Shown: piece by piece, positions 41,452 to 50,152 of the stretch | Layout: each line of letters starts with the position of its first letter | Position numbering within the stretch: the first letter of the stretch is position 1 | NCBI GenBank assembly: GCA_947626605.1 | Contig: CANQSV010000008.1 | Coordinates: 1-51,188 of the forward strand | Direction of reading: 5' to 3' | From: an uncultured Clostridia bacterium | GTDB taxonomy: Bacteria > Bacillota > Clostridia > TANB77 > CAG-508 | DNA: 51,188 nt | Position numbers and translations under genes: made by a program | The notes under the pieces: model-generated | The model's database searches: none | Told to the model about the DNA's origin: nothing | Seen by the model: the letters and a program-made list of their open reading frames with translations, nothing else

Positions 41452-44253
41452 TTACTCAAAAATTTTCTTAAAGATACCTTCTGTTTTATTTTCTTTATTT
41501 TTTTGCTCTCCTTGCATTTTTTCCAATTTGTCTATTAACAACTGTAAATTTTCTAAATCTTTTCCTATCATTTCCCAATCCTTCGCTTCTGTTGATTTTT
41601 TTAAATTGTTGTTTGCTTCTATTATATCTTTAATAAGATCATCCATAGAATCTGAATTAGGTACTTTTATACTTCCTGCGGAATTTGATATAAGATTTTC
41701 TAATGCTTCACTCAAATTATTTCCAATTGCTACTTTGTTTCCAGATGCTACTACCACTTTCTTTAAAATTGGAGCACTTGTATTATCATTTAAAGCCTGT
41801 TGGTATATAGGTTCTACATATAAAAGTTTTTCACCTATTGGTATTACGATCATATTCTTTGTTAGCTTTGTGCCTGTAATTGAAATTTTTTCAATCTCCT
41901 TAGATATTTCTGTATCTTCAATAAGTTGTGTGTCTAACTGAATTGGTCCTAAAACATTACTATTTTCTGGATATTTATATAAAGTTAATTTTTGATAGTC
42001 CGCTCCATCTGTTGTTCCTATCAAATATGCTCGCATATTTTGCTTATTTGATTGAGTATATGGCATAATTAATCCTAGTTTTGCTTCTTCAGAATTTTCT
42101 AATTTTACTAAAGAATAATATGGTTCAAATTCTGCTCCTTTATTAGTTACATTAATAGTAGTAGAATATGTTGCTTTTGACCATACATCATTTCCTCTAT
42201 ATAATACATCTGAACTTACATTGTGATATTCATTTAATATATTTGATTGTATTTTATATAAAAGTTTTGGATATACAAAATGTTTTGATATATCTTGTGG
42301 AATTTTACTTCCATTTTCAAATAAATCTTTAAAAATATTCTTATAAGCCATTACTATAGGATCTGTTTCATCTGTTACGTAGAAAGTTATAGTCCCATCA
42401 AAAGCATCTACCAAAACCTTTACAGAATTTCTTATATAATTAATCTTTTTAGTGTAACCTTCATACTCAAAAGATGTTGATTGAGAAAAAGGATATTCAT
42501 TAGAAATTGTATACGCATCTATAACCCATACCAATCTTCCTTCATCTGATATTACAAGATAAGGCTTCTCATCATATATAAGATATGGCATTATTGTTTT
42601 TGCTCTTTCTCTTATATTTCTAGTAGTTACAATTTTACTATCGTTGTTTACATTGCTTGAAAAAGCTAGGTTTGGATTTTTCTCATGTAAACCTAAAATT
42701 ATTCTATCAAGTAATTTTAATTTCAAACCAGCTTTACCATCATATTTATACTCTGCATCTTGTATTGAGTCTGTAGGATAATCAAATTCTATTTTATTAT
42801 TTGTGTTTGTTACTATTGTGCTATTTGTTTTTAACCCAAAATATATTCTTGGTTCTTTTATTTTTATTTTATCATTTTTAGAATCAAAATCATTTTCTAT
42901 ATATTCAATTGCTCCCAATTTATCTACTTTTGTTGCCGAAGTTATAACAGCACCATATCCATGTGTATATTCATATGTCTTATTATTATATGCTACACTA
43001 TCATTATTCAAAATCTCTCTTGGTGCTATATAAACTAAATTTGTTTTATCTTCTATATCATATTGTGCAAGATTAATATCTTCATATGAATAATACCCTA
43101 CACTTGTTTGAGATATATTTAAATTTTTTAAAGTAGTTTCTTCATCTATAACAGGAATATTATTTATAATACCTTCGTTAGTCATTATATCTTCTAAAGT
43201 AATACTTCCTATATCTTCCAATTCTTTAATCTCTAGATCTATATTATATGCCTTTTGAGTATTTTCAATATTAGAACTAATATATTTCTCTTGTTTTTCC
43301 AATTCATTTGAGTTAATAAAAGCTAATTTATATCCTATCATTGTTACAAACATAACAAGCAGATATATTGGAACAACACATAAAGATATAATCACTTTTT
43401 TTGTTTCACGTTTTTTAAATTTTTTACTTGCAAAAAATACACTAAATACTATTATTGGTGCAAGTATTATATAGCCCCATTTTTTTATTGTAATATCAAT
43501 CGCTCCTGCTCCAATTATTCGAGTTGATGCGTCATCATTTATTGTTAAGAACTCGTCAGTTAACATTCCTTGAGTTTTTAAAATAAAATGTATTGCTACA
43601 GCTATAGCTATAAGAATTAGATTACAGCTAATATGTTTTATCAATAAACTCTTTTTTACAGATTCTGTATTTACTCCGTTAAAGAACACATTTAAAGCAA
43701 TTATATAATATATAGCTGTATAAATAGTAAGTATAGCCATAAGTTCAATAAAATAAACTACAAGACTTTGCAAAAAAGGTAATTTAAAAATATACAAACC
43801 AATATCTCTTGAAAAAACTGGATCATTATATCCAAACCAAGCACTATTAAAAAAAAGCATTGTTTTTTCTATAAAACCATTCGATAGTACCATACAAAAG
43901 ATAATTCCAGCTATTAGTGCTATTGTCTTATTTGGAAGTTTTGGCATTTCAAGATTTTCGTCTTTGAAAAAACTAGTTAAACCTTTTTTAATTGCCTTAT
44001 TAGTAATATACACACTTGAATATACAATTATAAATATTGTTGCCATTATTCCATATTTATAAGTTTGCTTTTTTGCTAATACACTTAAATATTTATTACC
44101 TATTCCTAATATTTCAAGATGGCTTCCCCTAAATGATATATAGGCTAATGCAGAAAAAAATACCACACTTAATAACACTAGCCAAACTCTAGTTTGTATT
44201 TTCTTGCTTAGCTTTTTTTTATGTTTACTTTTTACTTCTTCTTTACTCCCCAT
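41452..44253 (-). CDS. UPF0182 family membrane protein
   Basis: This 933-residue protein has about seven membrane helices in its first 330 residues ('VWLLLSVVFFSALAYISF' is close to the first; then segments near 65, 110, 165, 210, 260 and 290). A very large extracytoplasmic domain follows ('LVYIAPREILNNDSVAYNN', 'HGYGAVITSATKVDKLGAIE', 'VWVIDAYTISNEYPFSQST'). This matches COG1615/UPF0182, an abundant family of unknown function. The C-terminal coiled-coil tail is Lys/Glu-rich. GGAGG precedes the ATG. It follows ftsY by 24 bases, so they are probably co-transcribed. Confidence 0.88.
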   Translation of the reverse strand: MGSKEEVKSKHKKKLSKKIQTRVWLVLLSVVFFSALAYISFRGSHLEILGIGNKYLSVLAKKQTYKYGIMATIFIIVYSSVYITNKAIKKGLTSFFKDENLEMPKLPNKTIALIAGIIFCMVLSNGFIEKTMLFFNSAWFGYNDPVFSRDIGLYIFKLPFLQSLVVYFIELMAILTIYTAIYYIIALNVFFNGVNTESVKKSLLIKHISCNLILIAIAVAIHFILKTQGMLTDEFLTINDDASTRIIGAGAIDITIKKWGYIILAPIIVFSVFFASKKFKKRETKKVIISLCVVPIYLLVMFVTMIGYKLAFINSNELEKQEKYISSNIENTQKAYNIDLEIKELEDIGSITLEDIMTNEGIINNIPVIDEETTLKNLNISQTSVGYYSYEDINLAQYDIEDKTNLVYIAPREILNNDSVAYNNKTYEYTHGYGAVITSATKVDKLGAIEYIENDFDSKNDKIKIKEPRIYFGLKTNSTIVTNTNNKIEFDYPTDSIQDAEYKYDGKAGLKLKLLDRIILGLHEKNPNLAFSSNVNNDSKIVTTRNIRERAKTIMPYLIYDEKPYLVISDEGRLVWVIDAYTISNEYPFSQSTSFEYEGYTKKINYIRNSVKVLVDAFDGTITFYVTDETDPIVMAYKNIFKDLFENGSKIPQDISKHFVYPKLLYKIQSNILNEYHNVSSDVLYRGNDVWSKATYSTTINVTNKGAEFEPYYSLVKLENSEEAKLGLIMPYTQSNKQNMRAYLIGTTDGADYQKLTLYKYPENSNVLGPIQLDTQLIEDTEISKEIEKISITGTKLTKNMIVIPIGEKLLYVEPIYQQALNDNTSAPILKKVVVASGNKVAIGNNLSEALENLISNSAGSIKVPNSDSMDDLIKDIIEANNNLKKSTEAKDWEMIGKDLENLQLLIDKLEKMQGEQKNKENKTEGIFKKIFE

Positions 44254-44277
44254 TTTTCCTCCATTAATTTATATAAA

Positions 44278-45183
44278 TTAAATAATAGCTTTTACAAAAT
44301 CATCAGAATTAAATATTTCCATATCATCAATTTGTTCACCTACACCAATAAATTTTACAGGTATTTTATTTTCATTTACTATTCCTAGAGTTACTCCTCC
44401 TTTTGCTGTTCCATCTAGTTTTGTTAATACAATACCTGTTAAATTTGTTGTTTCTTTAAAAGCTTTTACTTGTGAAATAGCATTTTGACCAGTTGTTGCA
44501 TCTAATACCAATAATACTTCTTTAGAGCTATTTGGCAGTTCTTTATCAATAACTTTCTGGATTTTTGAAAGTTCATCCATTAGATATTGTTTATTATGGA
44601 GTCTTCCTGCTGTATCACATATTAATATATCTGCACCTATTTCCTTTGTCCTTTTTATTGCATCAAAAACTACAGAAGCAGGATCGATTCCCTCTTCTTT
44701 TTTTACAATATCACAATTAGCACGATTTGCCCAAATCTCTAATTGTTCTACAGCTGCTGCTCTAAAAGTATCTGCTGCTGCAATTACAATTTTCTTTCCG
44801 TCCTTTTTTAATCTATTTGCAATTTTACCTATAGAAGTAGTTTTACCTACTCCATTTACTCCTACAATTAAAATTACAGATGGTGTTGTTTCTAATTTTA
44901 ATGATTTATCTACACTGTCAAAAATATTTTTCATTTCTTCTCTAAGAGCTGATTTTACTTGTTCTGCATCTTCTAATTTTTCTCTTTTAATTCTTCCCCT
45001 TAAATTTTCTATTATTTCAGTTGCAGTTTCAATTCCTATATCAGACATAATTAATGCTTCTTCTAATTCTTCTAGTAATTCCTCATCTACTTTTCTAAAA
45101 ACACTAAATATATTATTAATTTTTTCATCAAATGAATTTTTTGTTTTTGTTAATCCTGATTTTAATTTATCAAAAAATCCCAT
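44278..45183 (-). CDS. ftsY: Signal recognition particle receptor FtsY
   Basis: This 301-residue SRP GTPase receives ribosome-SRP complexes at the membrane. An N domain with helical bundle leads; the G domain has G1 'GVNGVGKTTSIGKIA', 'DTFRAAAVEQLEIWA', 'DTAGRLHNKQYLMDEL' and 'TKLDGTAKGG'. The acidic A domain of enterobacterial FtsY is absent, as usual in Firmicutes. GAGGTG precedes the ATG. A promoter TTGATT-17-TATTAT lies about 70 bases upstream. Confidence 0.96.
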   Translation of the reverse strand: MGFFDKLKSGLTKTKNSFDEKINNIFSVFRKVDEELLEELEEALIMSDIGIETATEIIENLRGRIKREKLEDAEQVKSALREEMKNIFDSVDKSLKLETTPSVILIVGVNGVGKTTSIGKIANRLKKDGKKIVIAAADTFRAAAVEQLEIWANRANCDIVKKEEGIDPASVVFDAIKRTKEIGADILICDTAGRLHNKQYLMDELSKIQKVIDKELPNSSKEVLLVLDATTGQNAISQVKAFKETTNLTGIVLTKLDGTAKGGVTLGIVNENKIPVKFIGVGEQIDDMEIFNSDDFVKAII

Positions 45184-45284
45184 ATTACACCTCTTTATAT
45201 ATTATGTTATAGTTAGTATTTTGACATACTTCTCTTTCTTGTATAGTATAATATCAAATAGTATTATTAAAATCAAGAAATATA

Positions 45285-45348
45285 TAAAAAAAGCTAGTAA
45301 TCTCATTAACCTAGCTGATATTATATCACATTATGTTAACATTGTAAA
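45285..45348 (-). promoter_or_regulatory. Promoter running straight into a terminator hairpin, upstream of ftsY
   Basis: TTTACA (45348-45343), 17 bp, TGA-TATAAT (45325-45320), then AGCTAG (45316-45311)...CTAGCT (45297-45292) and a run of T. The expected start falls inside the first arm, so the hairpin may not form on RNA from this promoter. It may be a relic, a terminator for something further upstream, or a start-site-controlled attenuator. Confidence 0.4.
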
Positions 45349-45420
45349 TTAAAAATACTTCATTAAAATAATAATAATTTGTTTATTTAGCCATACAATA
45401 TATTAACTGGAGGGATTATT

Positions 45421-46182
45421 ATTAAGAAATTTATTATTGATGCATTAATTATTCTTATCTCATTTTCAATTCTTTATTTAATTATTACCAGATTTCTAAA
45501 TCTATTATTTCTAAAAAATAAAAGTAATACTGAAGCTCTCTATTCATCCCATTCTTCAAAACAAAAAAACAATGAAATTTCTACATCAACTTCATTAACT
45601 AAATCAGATTCTGCTATTTTTACTAGTAGTAAAATTCCTAGCAACATATTAGAGAAAATGTGTGGTAACTCTATTCCTTCAAAATTTGATTCGATTAATA
45701 TAAATAATTTAGCTTATTTAAAAATAACATATTGGGGATTCGATAATAAATCTCATGTAGGTGAAATGATTGTAAATAAAAATTTAGCAGAAGAAGTGTT
45801 AGATATATTTAAAGAAGTGTATGATAAAAAATACCCTATTGAAAAAATACAGCTTATTGATGAATATAAAGCCAATGATGAAGATTCCATGTCTGACAAT
45901 AACACATCTGCTTTTTGTTATCGAGTAGTTGCAAATACAAATAAACTTTCTCAACATTCATATGGAAATTGTATAGATGTTAATCCTCTCTATAATCCTT
46001 ATATTGTAGGTAACTACATCTCCCCAACTAAAGGTACTAAATATACAAATCGTAAGCTCAATGAGAAAGGTATGATAAAAAAAGGCGATGCTCTATACAA
46101 TGCATTTATAAAACGAGGTTGGTCTTGGGGTGGTGAATGGAATGGAAAAAAAGATTATCAGCATTTTGAAAAAGTAGAATGA
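45421..46182 (+). CDS. VanY-like D-Ala-D-Ala carboxypeptidase with ATT start
   Basis: The product is about 253 residues. From 45421 the frame reads 'IKKFIIDALIILISFSILYL', a membrane anchor, then a Ser/Thr/Lys-rich linker, and then the M15-family peptidase domain: 'LSQHSYGNCIDVNPLYNP' (His and Asp metal ligands) and 'WGGEWNGKKDYQHFE' (Glu and His). It would trim D-Ala from peptidoglycan stem peptides outside the cell. The only well-plac­ed start is ATT, six bases after GGAGGG; the first ATG (45658) would remove the anchor and has no SD. Confidence 0.75.
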   Translation: MKKFIIDALIILISFSILYLIITRFLNLLFLKNKSNTEALYSSHSSKQKNNEISTSTSLTKSDSAIFTSSKIPSNILEKMCGNSIPSKFDSININNLAYLKITYWGFDNKSHVGEMIVNKNLAEEVLDIFKEVYDKKYPIEKIQLIDEYKANDEDSMSDNNTSAFCYRVVANTNKLSQHSYGNCIDVNPLYNPYIVGNYISPTKGTKYTNRKLNEKGMIKKGDALYNAFIKRGWSWGGEWNGKKDYQHFEKVE

Positions 46183-46206
46183 GAGTCGAATTTTTGTTCT
46201 TTTCTA

Positions 46207-46235
46207 TTGCCTTATTGTAAAAACTATGTTATACT
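46207..46235 (+). promoter_or_regulatory. Promoter of the toxin mRNA of type I locus 2
   Basis: TTGCCT (46207-46212), 17 bp, TGTTATACT extended -10 (TATACT 46230-46235). The RNA should begin near 46242 with CATAGGAAATGA. Confidence 0.7.
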
Positions 46236-46316
46236 AGCTGACATAGGAAATGATGATAAGCAGATGTGGTTTTGCCACCAATTTTACGAATCTTCGTGGG
46301 AGAGGTGGTGATGTTT

Positions 46317-46430
46317 ATGGTTAAAGTGATACTATTTTTAATATTATCCTTAATGTTTTCTTTAACATTAAACGTTGCCTTGACAGCAGTTCTGTATAAG
46401 AACTGGGTTGATAAGCAACTACATAAATAA
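46317..46430 (+). CDS. 37-residue membrane peptide, putative type I toxin
   Basis: The peptide begins MVKVILFLILSLMFSLTLNV and ends AVLYKNWVDKQLHK: one membrane helix with a polar, basic tail, typical of small type I toxins. The 16S-complementary GAGAGGTGGTGAT leads into the ATG at 46317; an ATG two codons upstream overlaps it. A 75-nt leader, a convergent antisense promoter and a shared hairpin surround it. I do not recognise the peptide family. It has no CGG codon and is intact. Confidence 0.65.
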   Translation: MVKVILFLILSLMFSLTLNVALTAVLYKNWVDKQLHK

Positions 46431-46518
46431 AAAAATAAACCATTCTGCTGTGCTGAGCTTAATGGTTTATTAAATCCTTAACTTGGCAAAACCACGTTTG
46501 TGGAATTGTCATTTCCTA
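46428..46518 (-). ncRNA. Candidate antisense RNA of type I locus 2
   Basis: From the promoter at 46524-46552 a minus-strand RNA of about 90 nt runs to AATAAACCATT/AATGGTTTATT (46434-46444, 46461-46471) followed by seven T. It overlaps the 3' end of the toxin transcript. Its first bases, AUAGGAAAUGA, and a later GUGGUUUUGCCA are the same as in the toxin mRNA leader: the DNA has inverted copies at 46243-46253/46509-46519 and 46266-46277/46484-46495. A toxin mRNA reading that far could close on itself through these. Confidence 0.65.
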
Positions 46519-46523
46519 TATTT

Positions 46524-46552
46524 ATTATACATAGATTATAAAAAAAAGTCAA
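46524..46552 (-). promoter_or_regulatory. Promoter of the antisense RNA of type I locus 2
   Basis: TTGACT (46552-46547), 17 bp, TATAAT (46529-46524) on the minus strand. Confidence 0.8.
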
Positions 46553-46840
46553 TGATTTTGTTAATGTTTTGCTTGAGAATATGAATTAATCTATAATTCC
46601 TTCGAAACGATATTTTTGAGTAACGTTTGGATACTTTTCATGATCTACTTCACTTGTGGATAATATAATTCGAACAGAAACGTCTTTGGAGCGATTAAGG
46701 AGGTTATTTGCGAAAAATTTTCCTCCCACTTTTGCTCAAAAAATAATTTGATTGATCAACTGATAAATTTATTATAACTAAAGAATATGGTTTTTTCAAG
46801 AAATTTTCAAAAAATACTATACTTTTTCTAATTTTTAGTG

Positions 46841-46979
46841 TATAATTAAATAAATTAAGGAATACTATACATTGTAGATAGATATTCTACTAGGTCTGAA
46901 ATAATTTATTAGATTAGGACCTGACCCGAACTGATGCAAAGCGTCAGTAAAAGCCATTCAAACGAATGGCTTTTATAAT
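46841..46979 (+). ncRNA. Candidate small RNA with terminator
   Basis: A TATAAT at 46841-46846 (weak -35) precedes about 125 bases without a reading frame but with paired elements: AGGTC...GACCT, CTGATGC-AAA-GCGTCAG (one G-U) and a strong terminator AAAAGCCATTC-AAAC-GAATGGCTTTT (46949-46974). The last hairpin may also end the minus-strand operon that stops at 46993. I cannot match it to a known RNA family. The 46553-46840 stretch contains only a short unassigned minus-strand frame. Confidence 0.4.
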
Positions 46980-46992
46980 ATTTTAATAATTA

Positions 46993-47346
46993 TTATTTTA
47001 GTTCCTGCCTCATAACAAGAATATGTTGTTTTATCCTTAACAACTCATTATCAATATTTTGAATATCTTTTGTAAAATATTCTATCATTTCATCAACTTC
47101 AGTTTCATTTAATTCACTTGTACCTAGTTCTCCATAAAGCAATTTTTCAGCTAAAACTTTTTTCTTATTTTCTTCTTTGATCTTTTCCTTTAAATTACTA
47201 TCATATATAGAATTACTATTTTTTTGCTCTTTTTCAATAGTATTTATTTCATTTATGGTATACGTTTTTTCTTTAAAAAATAAACTTCTGAAAAATTTTT
47301 TTATTTTATACCATAATCCATTTGTTGGAATTAATTCATTATTCAT
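46993..47346 (-). CDS. Small protein coupled to the helicase gene
   Basis: This 117-residue protein begins MNNELIPTNGLWYKIKKFFR, an aromatic-basic amphipathic helix, then a polar helical region ('GTSELNETEVDEMIEYFTKD', 'LLRIKQHILVMRQEL'). The ATG overlaps the helicase stop by eight bases (ATGAATAA), the same geometry as the gene after the ART/kinase. The function is unknown; a membrane-associated accessory role is possible. Confidence 0.6.
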   Translation of the reverse strand: MNNELIPTNGLWYKIKKFFRSLFFKEKTYTINEINTIEKEQKNSNSIYDSNLKEKIKEENKKKVLAEKLLYGELGTSELNETEVDEMIEYFTKDIQNIDNELLRIKQHILVMRQELK

Positions 47347-50085
47347 CGTAATCTACCCCTTGTTTTTGAGTATCTTCAGCCAATTTTCCTTGTTTTATTG
47401 ATAATTGTTGCTCATAATCTTGTTCTAATTTTTTTGCTTCTTGTAATACTTTTCTTTTTTCTAAATCTTGTCTTATTAAAATTGCAAGTTCTTGTTGTTT
47501 AGCATTTCCACATTGCATATCAAGTGAAGTTATAATTTCTATAACTTCTTCAGTATCAGGATTTCTTTCTATAAACTTTTCTCTTTCTTCTTCTGTTTCT
47601 AAACTCATATATGGTTTTATCAAATCTTGTCTTATATAACTTAACTTATTACCTAATTCTTTTTCAATTCCTTCTATATTTCTTGATCTTCTTGGCAATT
47701 TTGGTTTTTCTTGTGCTTCTACCCATTCTTTTATTGCTCTTGCATTTTCTAAATATGGCGATATATTGTTTTCATCTATCCAAGATACAATTTTCATTAT
47801 TTCTTCTATTTCAGGATTTTCTTCCTCAAATTTTCCTCTTTCTTCTGTTTTTAAACCGTATATATGGTTTAATTAACGATGCTCTTATTCTTTTTAAAGC
47901 TCTTCCTAGGTTTGCTTCTTCATCATCCTTAGAATTAGCAGTAGGAGGTTTTGTTGTTTTCCTTTGTTCCATCCATTGTTTTATTCTTCTTGCATTTAAC
48001 AATACTGGTGGTAAACTATTTTCATCTATTTCTGTAATTATCTTTATTACTTCATCTGTTTCTGGATGTTGTATTCTAAAATTTTGCCTTTCTTCTTCTG
48101 TTTCTAATTCATTATAAACTTTTATTAGGTTTTTTCTAATTTGTGATAGAGCTATCCCTAATTTCTTTTCTTGTTTATCTTTTGAAGCTCCGCTTGGTTT
48201 CCTTCCATGTTGTTCTATATATGCTTTTATATTTTGTGCATTTAGTAAATTAGGTGGTAAATTTTTAGAGTCTATCCATTCCACAATTTGCATTACCTCA
48301 AATATTTCAGGATGTTGTTCTTCGAATTTTGTTTTTTCTTCTTCTGATTCTAGCCCGTAAGTATGGTTTTATAAGTCTTAATCTTATTCCACTTAGTGCA
48401 GTTCCTAATCTTTTTTCTCTATCATCACCATTTTGAGTTCTTGGAGGTTTTGTAGTTCCTTTTTCTTCCATCCATTGTTTGATTTCTCTTGCATTTACTA
48501 GATATGGTGATAAATTATTTTCATCTATCCAATCTATTATTTTTTTAATTTCTTCAAAGTCAGTATATTTTTCGTGAAATTCTTGTCGTTCTTGCTCTGT
48601 TCTTAATCGCATATACGGTTTAATTAAACTTTGCCTTATATTACTCAAGGCTATTCCTAATTTTCTTTCTTCAAAATCTTTTGCAATTGTAGATGGTGGT
48701 TTAGTTCTTTTCATTCTTTCCATCCAATTTTTTATATTTATAGCATTTGTTAGATGGTCATTACGTCCTATTATTCCTTGTACTTCATTTAATAATTCTA
48801 AAAAATCTCTTGTTTCCCCTTGTATTCTAAAAATGTCTATATCTTCTATATCATCCTGTGGTCCATCTTCATGTCCACCGTCAATATCATCATTACCCCT
48901 GTGTTTTCCATTGTTTCTTTTATTAATTTCTGCATCTAAATTATTTTTTAAATAGTTATTTACTAAATCAAACACTATTGTTTTTTCTCTCGAAGTATCT
49001 GAAGACAATGCTCTACCCAATTGTTGCAAATAGATAATTCTTGAATCTGTTGGTCTTGCCATTACAACACCTGAAATATCTTCTACATGTAATCCTTCAT
49101 TTAACATTTCAATAGAAAATAATAATTTTAAATGCTCTGATTTTGAATTTTCAAAAGCCTCTATGCTTTTTCTATTATCATTTTTTGTATATCCTTCACC
49201 AGAAAAAACCGAATATATTTCTGGATTATCATCAATGGCACTAAACCATTCTTTTGCTTTACTCATTAATTCATCCATATGTGCTTTATCTTTGCAAAAA
49301 ATTATATATTTTCCATCTTGCTTTTTTATATTTTTTGCAAATAGCTCTGGTATTCCTTCAGCTTGCTCTACTATTTTTCTCATTTTATCATATTTATCTT
49401 GTAGTTCTTTTTTCTTTTGCTCATCACTACAATTTGAAATTGCAGTTCTTATTCCCTCTAAATATTCACCTAAGGCATAATCGCATTTTACATATGTTGG
49501 TGCTTTTACTATTCTATCTCTTAATGCTTCTACTAATGTTAATTCATAATCAATACTACCTTCAAACAAGTTGTCTATAACATTTTTATCATCCATTCTG
49601 TCTGGTGTGGCTGTTAATCCTAATATTTTTGCATTTGGATTTTTTTCTAATAATGTATTAATTCTTTCTCCCCATTTATCTGCACCTGTTCTATGTAATT
49701 CATCCATAATTATAATATCATGTTGTATCTTATTCATTTGCTCATCTTTTACTCTTAATAAAGAAGGATATAGCATTATTTTTAAGTTTGGAAAATATTC
49801 ATCGGCTATCATTCTTGCTGGTCTTTCACTTGATGGTTCTTCTCCAACAATATATTTAGCAATATAATTATACATTTGATTCTTTATTGCATTACTTGGC
49901 GCCATAAACAAAATTCTTTTATCTTTATTATCTACCATAAGTTGTAGTGCTATAAAGGATTTACCACATCCAGTAGGAATTACAACAGATGCTTTGTCTT
50001 TAGTTTCATAAGCTTTTTGAACTGATTGATAAGCATCTTGTTGATGTTTTTGTAATCCTAATTCTGGTTTTTCTTGTATTATCAT
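47339..50085 (-). CDS. DEAD/DEAH helicase with five C-terminal repeats, needs two +1 shifts at CGG
   Basis: Frame 0 codes 592 residues: Walker A 'VIPTGCGKS' (about 35-43), 'IIIMDELHRTG' (DELH 128-131), 'LGLTATPDR', 'QQLGRALSS' and two helicase-associated repeats ('NARE/IK.WM', 'KPP', 'LG.ALS.IR..LIKPY'). The second repeat ends at a CGG (48357-48355). The +1 frame then supplies the missing 'L.SEEEKTKFEEQHPE' and two more repeats up to another CGG (47858-47856) at the same place in repeat four. The next +1 frame supplies repeat five and the end. With both shifts: 2747 bases, minus two, gives 914 residues exactly. It starts behind GGAG. Likely a nucleic-acid translocase in a defence or mobile context. 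Confidence 0.75.
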
Positions 50086-50152
50086 AATTTACTCCTTCTA
50101 TTCTTTAGTTTTCTTAATATCTAGCATTTTATGTTTTTATAATAATTAAAAA

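Noticed and set aside
45285-45348. Clear-cut attenuator for ftsY
   Set aside because: The predicted start lies inside the hairpin's first arm, so RNA from that promoter would not form the full stem. Kept only as a low-confidence site.
46586-46735. Minus-strand frame with VRIILSTSEVDHEKYPNV
   Set aside because: It has no clear start and I recognise no family; it may be a gene remnant. Left out of the features.
46920-46975. Resemblance of GATGCAAAGCGTC to a c-di-GMP-I riboswitch stem
   Set aside because: The flanking conserved elements of that riboswitch are missing.
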